Part shown: positions 46,861 to 60,496 of the stretch, one piece after another
Layout of the letters: each line of letters starts with the position of its first letter
Numbering within the stretch: position 1 is the first letter of the stretch
Origin: Nyssa sinensis
Taxonomy: Eukaryota; Streptophyta; Magnoliopsida; Cornales; Nyssaceae
Length of the DNA: 64,000 nt
Direction of reading: 5' to 3'
NCBI GenBank assembly: GCA_008638375.1
Contig: CM018052.1
Span: forward strand, 12,400,506-12,464,505
The notes under the pieces: generated by a model
Database searches by the model: none
Seen by the model: only the letters and a program-made list of their open reading frames with translations
Told to the model about the DNA's origin: nothing
Position numbers and translations under genes: made by a program

Positions 46861-47745
46861 CTACTGATGTAGAAGCCTGAACATCTCCTAGTGTAATAAA
46901 GAAAACCTTTCCTAGGTGATGCTGCTCATTTCTTGGACCATTATTGCGGGTCTGGGATCTGGTCACAAGGGTTGAAGGGGTAGGTGCGGTGCTGGTCATG
47001 GATCTGTTACTATGGGGGCACTCTCTTCAGAAATGCCCAATCTGGCCACAGAAGTAGCAACCATTGGTGTTTTTGAGGCATTGCCCTTTGTGGACTTTCA
47101 GGCAGGTGGGGCATTTAGTTGTATCTCCATCGTTGTAATTGGCCCTTCTCTAACTGGGCCCCGTGTTTCGTGATCCAGCTCTAGGCCTAGAAAATGAGGG
47201 TCCCTGCCTTGTGTCCTGATAGCCTCCTAGCCTTTGGTTCACCCTTCTTTTGGCAAATTTTCCCTACCTTTCTCTATGATTTTTACAGTTGCCACTACTT
47301 TATTGTAAGTGGTCAATCGCTAAGGCCTGATTCTGTCTTTAATTGCCCATCTCAACCCGTCTTCAAACTTCCGGGCTCTCATGTTCTCCGTATTGATGAC
47401 ATTTGGGGCAAATCTGGCCAGTTCAGTAAACTTGGCCTCATATTCCTTCATTTTCATGCCGCCCTACTGTGAGTGGGAACTCAGCAACTTTTCAATTTTT
47501 TACTTCCTGAGGGAAGTAATTTTCGTTAAAGATCTTGACAAATCACTGCTAGTCTATGTTAGGTTACTTAGCTTCCTCCAGTAGCCACCACTTGTGAGCA
47601 ACTCCTTTGAACATAAATGTGGTGTAAGCCACCTTCTACACATTCGTACATATCAAGATAAGGAAGATCTTGTTCATTTCTAATAGCCATTCCTCGGCTG
47701 TTGTGGAGCCCTTCGTGCCGTATAAAATCGATGGCTTCTGTAAAT
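46861..47745 (-). pseudogene. gag: Gag remnant with zinc knuckle, truncated
   Basis: Around 47115-47030 the minus strand reads CPTCLKVHKGQC and CYFCGQIGHF, the zinc-binding pattern of Tekay/Del gag. Near 47700-47660 EEWLLEMNKIFL matches the start of the gag capsid domain. Frameshifts throughout; similarity ends at about 47745. Confidence 0.7.
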
Positions 47746-48784
47746 ATTTGAAAAATCAGGATAAATTTTTCATTTTTACTGGTAGGGCACTATTCATACA
47801 CTGTTTTCTAGTAGGGCGTTATACATGCATCATTTAGGCATAAGTCATGTTTAAAAGCATACTTTGAGTATGCCATAGAAGAGAAACATGCTTAGAATGA
47901 TACAATACACCTTTTGTGAAAATTTGAGCCCAATCAGATATAGTTTCAAAAATGGATCCGAAAAGGGCATCTCAAGTGGCCCGGATGTGCCCGATCGAAA
48001 CTGCCAACAGGCGAAAATAAATTTTTTGGAAATTTTCATTTAAAATAATTTTAAGAACTTTATCTAAAGCAGAATGTTAAATTGAGGCGTTTCGGGACGG
48101 GTTGTAGTGTAACGGGGTCCCGAACTCAATAAGGCCAAAATGGTTTTTTTATCCGTTGGCCCCTTTACTATAAATAGGACCCCTTAGTGTAAAAATTTCA
48201 TAATTTGATCTGGAGAAAACACAACAGCTCGTTCATGGAGAGAATCGTTTATGGAGAGAAAGGTGAGGAAACCTAGATTTTTCCAACTTTCAAACTTCCA
48301 AAACTCTTCTCTAGGCTTGGTTTTTCATAAGGCTTCCTTCTAGGAAGTTGTTCCCCACATCAAGGGCTACATTCTTACAGATTGGTTCGGTTGCACAACG
48401 AGCACAACTCCCTAAGGTTGAGAAAAAAATCTTTTAGGTATGATATTTTGCTAAGTAAGGATAGATTTGAGTTTCTTTACATTTTTATGAATTGATTAAA
48501 TGATTTGTATGTTTACTTGTTAGAAAGTCACTTAGGGTGTAGTTACTTTGAAAACCTAGAGTTGGTAGTTTGTGTACTTGTGTGTTCTTTAAGAATTTGT
48601 CAAAGTGATGAACATGTAACTTGAATATATGTTTAATTCATTGCATTGTGACTTATGTTCATGCAGATGAAGTCTTGTGTTTTGAAAGATATGGTTTGTT
48701 TAATGCATTGATTGTAATACCCCAAAAATCTGACTTGCCTTAGACTTCACCCAACCTCATAAAAATAGGTTATCTCACAGTAAT
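47746..48784 (+). mobile_element. LTR-like debris between two elements
   Basis: A TATA box (CTATAAATAG, about 48168) and a block TAGGTATGATATTTTGCTAA (48437) that recurs inverted in the LTR at 57136-60435 (near 58140) suggest a related LTR on the + strand. At 48713 a fresh TGTAATACCCC start is seen but stops after 70 bp. No gene. Confidence 0.4.
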
Positions 48785-51700
48785 TGTAACACCCCGACCT
48801 TGATTAATTAATAATTAGTTTGCTAATTATTAATTAGAAACCAGATAAAGAATAATTAAGGAAATTAATCAGAAACCTCTCAATAGTCACGATAGATAAT
48901 AAAATAATTTAATACGTTAAGAGAGGAAGGCTTAATTTAGTTATCTTAGCCTGATTTTAACGCAACAAGAATTCGAATTAGCAAGCTACGAAGAACATAA
49001 AGAGATAAAATCCGACACAAGGCATTCGACAACGAAGTTAACCGAAATAGGAAGCGACCAGAAGAAATCGCTTCGTAAAAAGAGCAATAGAAAAGAAATA
49101 TTAAGAAAATAGCTAAAATAGTATATTGTGTCAGCCAAACAAGGCATAAACACAAAATGAGAGAAAATGATCAAAAGTGAGGCCAAGGGGTTTTGAACCC
49201 TTGACCAAGTGAGGCAAGGTTTTAAAGTCTTAAAATTTTTCCACCTGACCCATAAGCATTTTTGTGCTTTACTACACATAAGATATATATATATATATAT
49301 CATATAAAGCCCATAAAATTCTAATTAATAAAAATAAGGTGGCAGCCCCTCATTGGACCACCACACCCACCAATTAGATTTCATGCAAATCAAAAAATAT
49401 ATATAAAAGAAAATAGATGATATATATATATATATATATATATGTCTGAGCTTACGTATGTGGAATGGAAGTTCAGAATTTAGAAGTGAAGTGTGTGGGT
49501 GTGTGCTCGGGTAGAGAGAGATTGAGGTAGAAAGAGAAATGGAAAAATGAGAAATTGTGTGTGCATGTGTGTGTATGCATGGAGGAATCAAGAATCAAAG
49601 TAGAGGAGAAGCTTAAGGAGCTCAGGAACCAAGTTCAAGAACAGGAATAGGGATTGCTATGAGAGGTAACCTATGAACTGAGCTTTCTCTCTTTAGAATT
49701 CAAGTTGTAAAATTTTCTGTTGAGGATTGTATAATAAGATATACTCACATGCAATGATGTTTATATGTTTAGTACATGAGGAAAATGAATTTCATGGGCT
49801 GAATAAGCTTGAAACCCTAAGAACAGACCTTAGACCTCCATTAAAGGACCTTGACAAACCGAGTCTGAACCAACTTGAGTGAAACCTTAATTTAGGTATG
49901 GGGATTAAAACTAGGAAGAAGAAGCTTTACAACGCAACAAAAATATAGAGAAATGACCCAAAGACTAGCCCAAAAATTAGAGTTTCAAGTCGCGGGTCCA
50001 TAACTCATTTTCATCAATGGAGCTCTAAATCCTATTTTTAGAATATGGTTTGAATTGCCATGACCTAAGGAACGCAACAGACCAAGCCGCACATGAAACG
50101 GTACCGAAATGAACATGCAATAGGCGATTTACAGTCGCCAATATGGGAGATCGAACCAAGTTTTCAGACTATTTTGAGGCATGCAATAAACACCAAAGTG
50201 GATAAGAGACTTAGGGGAGTTGATTGGGATGGAAATCAGGGCGATTGGATGCATGAAATGTCATGAAATTAAAGAATAAAATTCTTTGCAACTAGGGCTA
50301 TAGTGACCCTAGCGTTGGGGAAGATGAACAGTGCAGGGTCGTGTAATGGACCGGGTTTTGGGTCGGGCCTCGACCCAACTGCGAAATGGTTTAAAACCTT
50401 TAAGTAACGCTACGCCGTTTTGTTTAAAAAGGATAAAAATATATTATATGATAAGGCCGATGTCAGCATGACATCAGCATGATGTAGTAGACCGGCTGAA
50501 CGGGTTGGTTCAGCACAATTAAGGCCGGTTCACTTAAAAAATAAAATAAGCCCTCCGGTTTATTTTAAATGTTCTAAAAAATTACATTTTGACCCCTAAA
50601 ACATTTTGGAATTTCATTTTGACCCCAACACTTCCCAATAATTCTGTTATGGCCCAGATTTTAAAGAATTAATTCAAATAAGCCCCTAAAAAATAAATAA
50701 ATAATAAAATAATTTTTTTTAATTATTTTATTAATAGGGTAAAATGATTATTTTACCCTTGCACACTAAGTGGGTCAAACAAAGTTCAAATAAAATAAAT
50801 AAGTAGTGTATTTCTACTATTTCGGGTATTCCAAACTTAACGGTGAAGTCCACTTTGTGAAATTAAGTCCCAAAAAATATAGAAACGTAAATGGTAAATG
50901 ACAGTATTGTCTCAAATGATAGCTAGGGCTAATTAAACATAAAAGATAGTCTAATTTAACTATGTCGGACATTATGGACCTAATAGTGAAGTCCATTTTA
51001 TGAACTGAGGTCCCAAAAAATTTAGCTATACAGCATGTGAAATTACCAAAATGCTCCTGATGCTATACGAAGTCCAAATGGGATGAAATTGATACTGATA
51101 GAAGCCCAGATACTTGTGAAATTGTACACATGATTAAATGACGAATCGGGGTTAGAATTTTACAAAATGTAAAATGACCAAAATACCCCTGAGCATGGTA
51201 AGAGCAAAGCAGAGGCCGAATAAAGGCTTATCTGATCTAATAAATTGTCATAAGCATAAGTATGAAAATTGATAGGCTAAATAAGACTCTAGAATAGTCA
51301 ACGTATAAAATGAAAAATGAGCGATGTGTCCCAATGATCTAAAATATTTACCAAATGAAGTCCAAAAGACTTAGAAAATTATATATAAGATATATAGGAT
51401 AATGTAAGGACCACGATAAGGCCCGGGGCAAGAATGACAAATTACCATTTTTCCCTAAGGTTAAATAAGTGATTAATTGATAACAAATGAAGTCAAGATG
51501 ACTTAGACTATAATTCTGAAAGCTACTAAGCTTAATCAAGGAATTCAATAGCTTAAGATGAAACCCAATGAAAAGGTAATAGGCTATTAGGCTATCTTAG
51601 GTAATCCGATAGACGCCTAAGATGATGAATAAGTCATGAATAGTTAAATTCTGATCTATTTGTGATTATTCAGGATATTCAAGGATGTGCCTAAAACAGT

Positions 51701-52876
51701 ATCTGGAGAACATCTGTGAATGGAGATAAGCATAAGAGTTTGTGAGTAACTTGGAATTTCTGACTTGGTGGTATTTTAACTGTCATAATATTTTCATATA
51801 CATGTACTGTTTAAATGCATATACTTAAATGGATACGCTCTGAACTGCATTGCACTTGGCATGATTCCGTTCTGTTCTACTCTTCTGTTCTGTTCTGATT
51901 TTGATTCGTTCTGTTATGTTCTAACTCCTGGGCCTAATCCAATTTTGAGCGATATGGCATAAGTAGGCTAGAGCGGTACCTAGAGGGTAGGGGCCCCACT
52001 AGTGTCCGCTCATGGGCAGCTGGGGAAGCTCGAATATACTTAATTATGTGCCTAGTTGGCATCTTGTTCTGTTCTGTTTTGTTCCGCCCAATTTTGTCAT
52101 GTTCCGTTCCGTTGATGATATGCCTATGTCTCTTATTAATATTTTGGCATCATTTACTGTTCTGTTCTGATTTGTTCTATTCTTTTCTGATCTGTTCTAT
52201 TCTGATCTGATTTGTTTGTTTTATTTAGTTCCGTTCTATTTTATTCTACTTAAACTGCATTTAAAGTGGATTTATAAAACTGTTATTTTTGAAGTGACTA
52301 AACTATCCATGTGCTTTATAAGCAAGAACTGGTTTTGAAACCCATGGAAAGGAACCTCTGTTACTCATTAGGCTTGTTAAAGCTCACCCCATTGTCCTAA
52401 CATTTTTCAGGATTTATCTCCATTGGATTAGAAGGCACAAAGAAATGAAACTAATAGCCCGGAGGCTTCCCAAGCCAAGATTTGATGGCAATGAATTATG
52501 GAGTCTTGGATTATTATGATCTGAATCATGCTATTTAGGTTCGTGGTACTATGTTATTGAATTTATTGATACAGAATAGATGCATTGGGATATGGCTCTT
52601 GTATATTGGTACGCTAGAGATATTTGGTGATTGATTATAGACGTGCTCTGTGACATGTAGCTCTATGGTACATAGATGCGTAATATCTATATAAGTTGTA
52701 TTCCCAAGGTGAAAAGGTTTTAAATTACACTGCTCTGGCCCTACATTTGGAATGCAACTCATCGGACAGTTCAGAAGTTTTCCTTTAGTTGGTCACATTG
52801 TCGGTCGGTAAACCGGCATGGTGGCTAATTGGCATCACATCCTCGGGATCCGCGTAGGGGGTTTTGGGATGTGACA
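48785..52876 (+). repeat. 5' LTR of the non-coding element
   Basis: TGTAACACCCCGACCTTG to GATGTGACA, 4092 bp. It includes the tRNA-like segment (about 49183), TA microsatellites (49269-49300, 49420-49442) and a TTCTG-rich pentanucleotide region (51860-52260). AAGGTGAGT-type sites and long AT tracts but no gene. Confidence 0.9.
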
Positions 52877-53752
52877 GAGTGGTATTAGAGCTAAAGTTGG
52901 TAAATACTAGAGATACACTAATACCACAGAGTGGTATCAGAGTAGAGGTTAGGAAATATTTAAGATCTACTGATACGACAGAGTGGTATCAGAGCTAAAG
53001 GTTAAGATTATCGATTATAGACTTAGAGCAAGTTTCCAAATATGGTAACTTTAGGACAATAAGTTGTGAAATGGTTTGGGAACCATTGTCCACATCAAAG
53101 CATTAAGTTATGGATTGAGAACCACAGAGTACTTGAGCCATGGATACTAAGTCCTACTTTTGGAGATTTGACGCGGAATTGTGGAAGTCTTCATAATAGA
53201 TGATAGATCTGTAATTCTAAGGCAGTTAAGGACTAGGGACCGACATTTTCGTTGGAGTCATAAGGACATTGAATGACAAGTGACACTAGGACATGTCGAT
53301 AATGATACGAATAATTAAGGTTATAGCGATCGAAGGGAAAACAACTATAGGTATGCTAACTCTTGCATTAATACTTGTGATTGTGGATATCAAATGAATC
53401 ACTTGTGGGATTACATATGATTAAATGATCTTAGTGGATGATTTCTACTTATTTGAGGATGATTGCCTAGTTTGATTTAATGTGATATAGGTCTGATGAT
53501 CGAATCTTGATGAGATCATACAATTATGGTTGTAAATCAGACTTAATGGGGATTCTTGTATATAATATGAATTTGTGTGAAACTTGTATAAAATATCTTC
53601 TTGATGGAGAAATAGTATCTAAAATGCCATAATAGATCGAGAGACAACTAAAAATGGAAAACTATGATGATAAGAGTAGCATGAAGAGAGGTTAGAGCCT
53701 CCTAGATATCACTAAGTTTTGAGGACAAAACTTCTTTTAAGGGGGGGTAGGA
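52877..53752 (+). other. Interior of the non-coding element
   Basis: Three primer-site copies (52880, 52932 and 52984) and then about 700 bp without an open frame above 60 codons, ending in GAGGACAAAACTTC and the polypurine tract. No trace of gag or pol. Confidence 0.85.
52880..52995 (+). repeat. Triplicated tRNA-Met primer site, 52-bp period
   Basis: TGGTATTAGAGC at 52880, TGGTATCAGAG at 52932 and TGGTATCAGAGC at 52984, each preceded by ACAGAG. The first, next to the LTR, has a C to T change; the third is a perfect match to the initiator-Met primer pattern. Confidence 0.92.
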
Positions 53753-54255
53753 TGTAACACCCTGACCTTGATTAATTAATAATTAGTTTTCTAATTATTA
53801 ATTAGAAACAAGATAAAGAATAATTAAGGAAATTAATCAAAAATCTCTCGATAGTCACGATAGACAATAAAATAATTTAATACGTCAACAGAGGAAGGCT
53901 TAATTTAGTCATCTTAGCCTGATTTTAACTCTACAAGAATTCGACTTAGCGAGCTACGAAGAACATAAAGAGATAAAATCTGACACAAGGCATTCGACAT
54001 CGAAGTTAACCGAAATAAGAAGCGACCTGAAGAAATCGTTTCGTAAAAAGAGCAATAGAAAAGAAAACATTAAGAAAATAGCTAAAACAGTATATTGTGC
54101 CAGCTAAACAAGGCATAAGCACAAAATGAGAGAAAATGATCAAAAGTGAGGCCAAGGGGTTTTGAACCCTTGACCAAGTGAGGCAAGGTTTTAAAGTCCT
54201 AAAAAATTTTCACCTAGCCCCACAAGCACTTTTGTGCTTTATTACACATAAAATA

Positions 54256-54290
<35 letters not shown>

Positions 54291-57135
54291 CATATAAAGC
54301 CCATAAAATTCTAATTAATAAAAATAAGGTGGCAACCCCTCATTGGACCACCACACCCACCAATTAGGTTTCATACAAATCAAAACAAATATATAAAATA
54401 AAATATATGATATATATATATATATATATGTCTGAGGTTATGTATGTGGAATGGAAGTTCAGAATTTAGAAGTGAAGTGTGTGGGTGTGTGTTTGGGTAA
54501 AGAGTGAGTGAGGTAGAAAGAGAAATGGAGAAATGAGAAATTGTGTGTTCATGTGTGTGTATGTATGGAGGAATCAAGAATCAAAGTAGAGGAGAAGCTT
54601 AAGGAGCTCAGGAACCAAGTTCAAGAACAGGAATAGGGACTGCCATGAGAGGTAACCCATGAACTGAGCTTTCTCTCTCTAGAATTCAAGTTGTAAAATT
54701 TTCTATTGAGTATTGTATAATAAGATATACTCACATGCAATGATGTTTATATGTTTAGTACATGAGGAAAATGAATTTCATGGGCTGAATAGGCATGAAA
54801 CCCTAAGAACAGACCTTAGACCGCCATTAAAGGACCTTGACAAACCGAGTCTGAACCAACTTGAGTTTAACCTTAATTTAGGTATGGGGATTAAAACTAG
54901 GAAGAAGAAGCTTTACAACACAACAAAAATATAGAGAAATAACCCAAAGACTAGCCTAAAAATTAGAGTTTCAAGTCTCGGGTCCATAACCCATTTTCAT
55001 CAATGGAGCTTTAAATCCTATTTTTAGAACATGGTTTGAATTGCCATGACATAAGGAACGCAACAAACCAAGCCATGCATGAAACAGTACAGAAACGAGC
55101 ATGCAATAGGCGATTTACAATCGCCAATATTGGAGATCGAACCAAGTTTTTAGACTATTTTGAGGCATGTAATAAACACCAAAGAGGATAAGAGACTTAG
55201 GGGAGTTGATTGGGATGGAAATCAGGGTGATTAGATGCATGAAATGTCACGAAATTAAAGTATAAAATTCTCTGTAACTAGGGCTAACATGACTCTAGCA
55301 TTGGGGAAGATGAACAGTGCAGGGTCGGGTCATGGACCAGGTTTCGGGTTGGGTTCCAACCCAACTGCGAAATGGTTTAAAACCCTTAAGTAAAGATATG
55401 TCATTTTGTTTAAAAAGGATAAAAATATATTATATGATAAGGCTGATGTCAGCACGACATCAGCACGATGCAGCAAACCAGCTGAACCGATTGGTTTAGC
55501 ACAATTAAGGCCGGTTCACTTAAAAAATAAAATAAACCCTCCGATTTATTTTAAATGTTCTTAAAAATTACATTTTGACCCCTAGGAAATTCTGGAATTT
55601 CATTTTGACCCCAACACTTCCCAATAATTCTGTTATGGCCCAAAGTTTAAAGAATTAATTCAAATAAGCCCCTGAAAAATAAATAAATAATAAAATAATT
55701 TATTTAATTATTTTATTAATAGGGTAAACTGATCATTTTACCCTTGGACACAAAATGGGTCAAACGAAGTTCAAATAAAATAAATAAGTAGTGTATTCTA
55801 CTATTTCGGGCATTCTAGACTCAACCGTGGAGTACAATTTGTGAAATTAAGTCCCGAAAAATATAGAAACGTAAATGGTAAATGACAGTATTGCCTCAAA
55901 TGATACCTAGGGCTAATTAAACATAAAAGATAGTCCAATTTAACTATGTCGGACATTCTGGACCTAATAGTGAGTTTCATTTTTTGAATTGAGGTCCCGA
56001 AAAATTTAGCTATACAATATGTGAAAATACCAAAATGCCCCTGATGCTATACGAAATCCAAATGAGACGAAATTGATACTGATAAAAGCTCAGATACTCG
56101 TGAAATTGTACACATGATTGAATGACTAATCAGGGTTAGAATTTCACAAAACATAAAATGACCAAAATACCCTTGAGCATGGTAAGAGCAAAGTAGAGGC
56201 CGAATAAAGGCCAATCTGATCTAATAAATTGTCATAAGCATAATTATGGAAATTGAGGGGCTAAATAAGATTCCGAAACAGTCAATGTATAAAATGAAAA
56301 ATGACCGATGTGTCCCAATGATCTAAAATAGATACCAAATGAAGTCCAAAAGACATAAAAAATTATATATAAGATATATGGGATATTCTAAAGACCACAA
56401 TAGGGCCTGGGGAAAGAATGACAAATTACCATTTTAACCCTAAGGTTAAATAAGTGATTAATTGATAACGAATGAAGTCAAGATGACTTAGACTATAATT
56501 TTGAAAGCTATTAAGCTTAATAAAGGAATTCAATAGCCTAATATGAAACCCAATAAAAGGGTAATACGCTATTATGCTATCTTAGGTAATCCGATAGACA
56601 CCTAAAATGATGAATAAGTCATGAATGGTTAAATTCTGATCTTTTTGTGATTGATGATGATTATTCAGGATATACAAGGATGTACCTAAGACAGTATCTG
56701 GAGAACATCTGTGAATGGAGATAAGCATAAAGGTTTGTGAGTAACTTAGAACTTTTGACTTGGTGGCATTTTAACTGTCATAATATTTTCATATACATGT
56801 ATTGTTTAAATGCAGACGCTTTGAACTGCATTGCACTTGGCATGATTCCGTTCTGTTTTGCTCATCTGTTCTGTTCTGAGTTTGTTCCATTCTATTATGT
56901 TCTGACTCCTAGGCCCAATCCAGTTTTGAGCGGTATGGCATAAGTAGGCCAGAGCGGTACCTATAGGGTAGAGGCCGCATGAGTGTCCACTCACTGGGCT
57001 TGTTAAAGCTCACCCCATTATCCTAACATTTTTCAGGATTTATCTCCATTGGATTAGAAGGCACAAAGAAATGAAACTAATAGCCGAAAGGCATCCCAAG
57101 CCAGGATTTGATGACAATGAATTATGGAGTCTTGG
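53753..57135 (+). repeat. 3' LTR of the non-coding element, truncated
   Basis: TGTAACACCCTGACCTTG on. It follows the 5' LTR closely, lacks about 360 bp equivalent to 52003-52365, and stops at GAGTCTTGG where the next element begins. The matching point in the 5' LTR is about 52515. Confidence 0.92.
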
Positions 57136-60100
57136 TGTCATGCCCCGAATTTCCACGAACTCGGGGAGTGAGTGAAATTAATTAAGAAAATAAAATAAAA
57201 GACAATTTAATGGATTCAATTAGACATACATTCATTTCTTTCATCATATTTATATACATAAGAGGCACATTCAATAATTATATCCTACATGTCATTTTGG
57301 GCTTAAGGCCTTACATTACAAAAAAATGCCCCAAGGGCCAAATATACTTCCAAGTTCATTCCCCTTCCTTTCTTCAAGACTTCATCAAGTCTCAAGTACC
57401 AGGAGCATCATCTGTAATATGATATCCCATGAATGGGTCAACGCAACTGCTGGCAGACACAATGCTAATGCAAGGAACAAAATTAAGACGTGGCATATGC
57501 AAATGTACATTTATGTCTACATGCCATTCAATTCATCAACACAATGCATTATCAATATGCATGACACACCCATGCAAATTCTATGTCACACCCATGTCCC
57601 ACTTTACGGTCCTTCCCCGCTGGCATGAGTACCAATCGTATGTCTCACTTCACGCTACGTCCCCGTTGGCATGAATACCAATGGCCAATTTTGGGTTTTT
57701 TACCACAGGATCTACACCCTCATAATGCACAGCACCAAGTGCTCAACCTACACTATGTTTCAAGGAATTACACCATGCCAATATGCTTTGATTCCACCAT
57801 GCCATAATGTAATCACAATGAAGCATTTTACCAACACATGGAGCATGCTGTAAATAATGCATTATACTTAAAACAACAATGGCATTTGAATCACACAACT
57901 TTTTCCACATGCATGCATGTTATACATAATCAATTTAACACATGCTCAAGTTATACATTCACAATCTCATCAATTCTCGAAGAACATAAATCACATACTG
58001 TACCAACACATGGAATATACACATAGTCATAGTTCACGTTTACCACTTTACCAAACTCCCAAAAAGCAATAAGGAACACATAAGCATATAAATAATCAAC
58101 ATGGAAATTACTCCTCAACTTAATCCTATTCCTTACTTAGCAAAATATCATACCTAGACAGGTTTTCCTCAACCCTAGGGAATTGTGTCCACTGTGTAGT
58201 CAAACCAATCGGTGAATAATGTAGTCCTCTTACTGTATCTGTCTAGAAGGTTAACCCGCCTTCTCTTTTCCTTTCGGTGTTCCTAAGATTCACAAAATAT
58301 GTCTCAATCTATCGTTACATGAACTTATGCAATTCATCAAATTTTATGTCTTTTTACTATTGGTATCTCTTTTACTTGAATAAACTCTACCATTGAATCT
58401 GGAACGTCGAACAAAGTCGATTTAGGCTTTCACAAAATTCAATTTGGACATCTGTACTAAAAAGGGCAAAATGGTCATTTTACACTTTTACGGGTTCTTA
58501 CTTCTCGAGACCTCTTTTCAAAAATCAAACTCTACAGTTGAGTTCTAAATGCTTAAAATAATAAAAATTCACTATTCTTTTATTTTTATCGGAGTCTGTT
58601 TGATTACGTTTTGACTTAGGGGCATTTTGGTAATTTTACTTTATTTTTAATTCATTAATTAAATTAATATTTAATTCTGGGGGGTCATTTCATAATTATC
58701 TAAAGTTTTAGGGTTCCTTTGTAATTACAAAATCAGTTGGGTAAAATTTGTGAAATCAGGAATTACTATTCCAAATTGGAATAACCAAACAGTGGATAGT
58801 CCTTAAAACAGGGATAGGATATCCCAATTCAATTTCAATCTCAATTTTAATTTCTTATACCTATTGCCAAACGGCTGTAATTCTCACTTAAGTTATAAAC
58901 CAAAATGACACAGCTTTAGGGTTCTACATGTGTGGGTGGGTCAGGTCTAACCCGAACCCAAACCGTAGCCCATCCGATCGAAACCAAAAGCTAAACAGTG
59001 GCTTCTTCTCCGATGGATGTCCGGTAGGGTTCCGGCATCCCTTCCGGTGACGATGACTAGTTCTGATCATATTTTTGCACAAATCGAACGTGTTTCTTTT
59101 CCATTTTCAATGGGTTTCTCATTCCTCACTTCAATTTTTGATTTAAGCTACTACAACTTCTCAAAAGTGAGATTTCAATAGGAAACCGGTTTTCCGACAA
59201 GCCCTTTTTTGCTATGATTTCATCACTTTTTTCATTCTAGTTTTGTTCTAATACTTTTCTACACTTCATATCATTAATTCCTTACTATTTAACTTGAGTT
59301 TAACACACAAAATATCAAGAAACCGATCCTAACACCATGACCTACAACTTAACTTTTCCTACTGATTTTTTACTCTTTTTCATTCATTCTTTTTGCAAAT
59401 AATTCCTTATTTTATGCTTAATATGACCCCATTCTTAAAACCAATCGTCATGCTTCACAACTAAAAACAGAACCTAAACAAGACATACCTATTTCTGTAT
59501 TTTTTTCTTGGTGCAGTTCCTCCCTTTTCTTGTTCCTCCTTCTTGGTTTAGTTTCTGAACTCTCTCCCAATGTTCAAGGCCCTCCCAATAATCATTTCTT
59601 TATGTTTTTCTCTTTAATTTACACGTATATATCTATATACATCACAACTGCCCTTCTCTCTCTCATCTGATTTCTTTCTCTCTACCTCAAACTTGTACAC
59701 CATCATCATCTAGTCTGTTTTGGACACTCACACACTCTTTCAAATTTAGAACCCACACAATCACACGCAACACTCATATATATATATATACATGTGACAA
59801 CACACATACATAACCCTTCTCACCTACTGCTTTCCTTTCCTTTTTCCTCTTTTCTTACTTCTTCCCTGTTTTCATTTAATGCTTGATTGTATTTGGTGTT
59901 CCATATATATATATTATATTACACATACACCATACACCAACCGACACACACACAATCATCCAACACCCCTATACTAAAGATATCCACTCACACACGCAAC
60001 AGCATGCTTGCATGCTGGATGTATATATATCTACATGGATATTTGCATATCATATACATATAATTATGTTACTTTGTGTATACATATACATATATATACT

Positions 60101-60435
60101 TAATTACACACAGCCATACATTTATACATATTTATATACGTACATGTGTATTAGATTATGAGGGCATGCACATACACTCATTTTAATGAGCTTCGTGTAT
60201 ATGGTTACGTTTACATGCCTGTATTTACGTGCGTGCATGCTTTACGAGGCATGGTTATGGGTTACTCGGGTGTTGCCCAGCACTGATTGTATAACTGACA
60301 CTATTCACATTTCAAAATTGCACAATCTATATAATATCATAGTATAAAGTCTTAACAGCTCGGGTTACAACTCGGTATTACACTACTCAATCGATCTACC
60401 TCGGTTTACATGTTATCCCGGGTCAAGGTATTACA
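57136..60435 (-). repeat. 3' LTR of the 57-64 kb chromovirus
   Basis: On the minus strand TGTAATACCTTGACCC to GGGGCATGACA, 3300 bp. Contains two copies of a unit of about 60 bp (57592-57690, GCTGGCATGAGTACCAAT / GTTGGCATGAATACCAAT) and TA/CA-rich microsatellite-like DNA (59770-60150). Unlike the other two minus-strand LTRs it shows no tRNA-like segment. Confidence 0.88.
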
Positions 60436-60496
60436 AATAGTACTTTACCAGCAAAACAAAAAAAAAAATTATTCTCAATTTTTTAGATCTCTACAT

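Larger units (their letters stand above)
41531..47745 (-). mobile_element. Tekay/Del-type chromovirus, 5' end lost
   Basis: Minus-strand element with its 3' LTR (41531-44792), polypurine tract (44793-44812), integrase tail with chromodomain, part of integrase core, RT, protease and part of gag up to 47745. The 5' LTR is missing. It landed in another chromovirus pol (41024-41530). CCACA left of 41531 is the candidate target duplication, unpaired. Confidence 0.85.
48785..57135 (+). mobile_element. Chromovirus-type element with no coding interior
   Basis: A full LTR (48785-52876), an 876-bp interior (52877-53752) and a second LTR (53753-57135) truncated by the next insertion. The interior starts with a tRNA-iMet primer site and ends in the polypurine tract TTTTAAGGGGGGGTAGG, so both replication signals are present while gag and pol are missing entirely. 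The flanks of the family place it with the solo LTR at 27504-40487. It needs proteins of another element to move. Confidence 0.88.

Noticed and set aside
59883..60161. 92-codon frame
   Set aside because: TA/CA microsatellite translation within the LTR.
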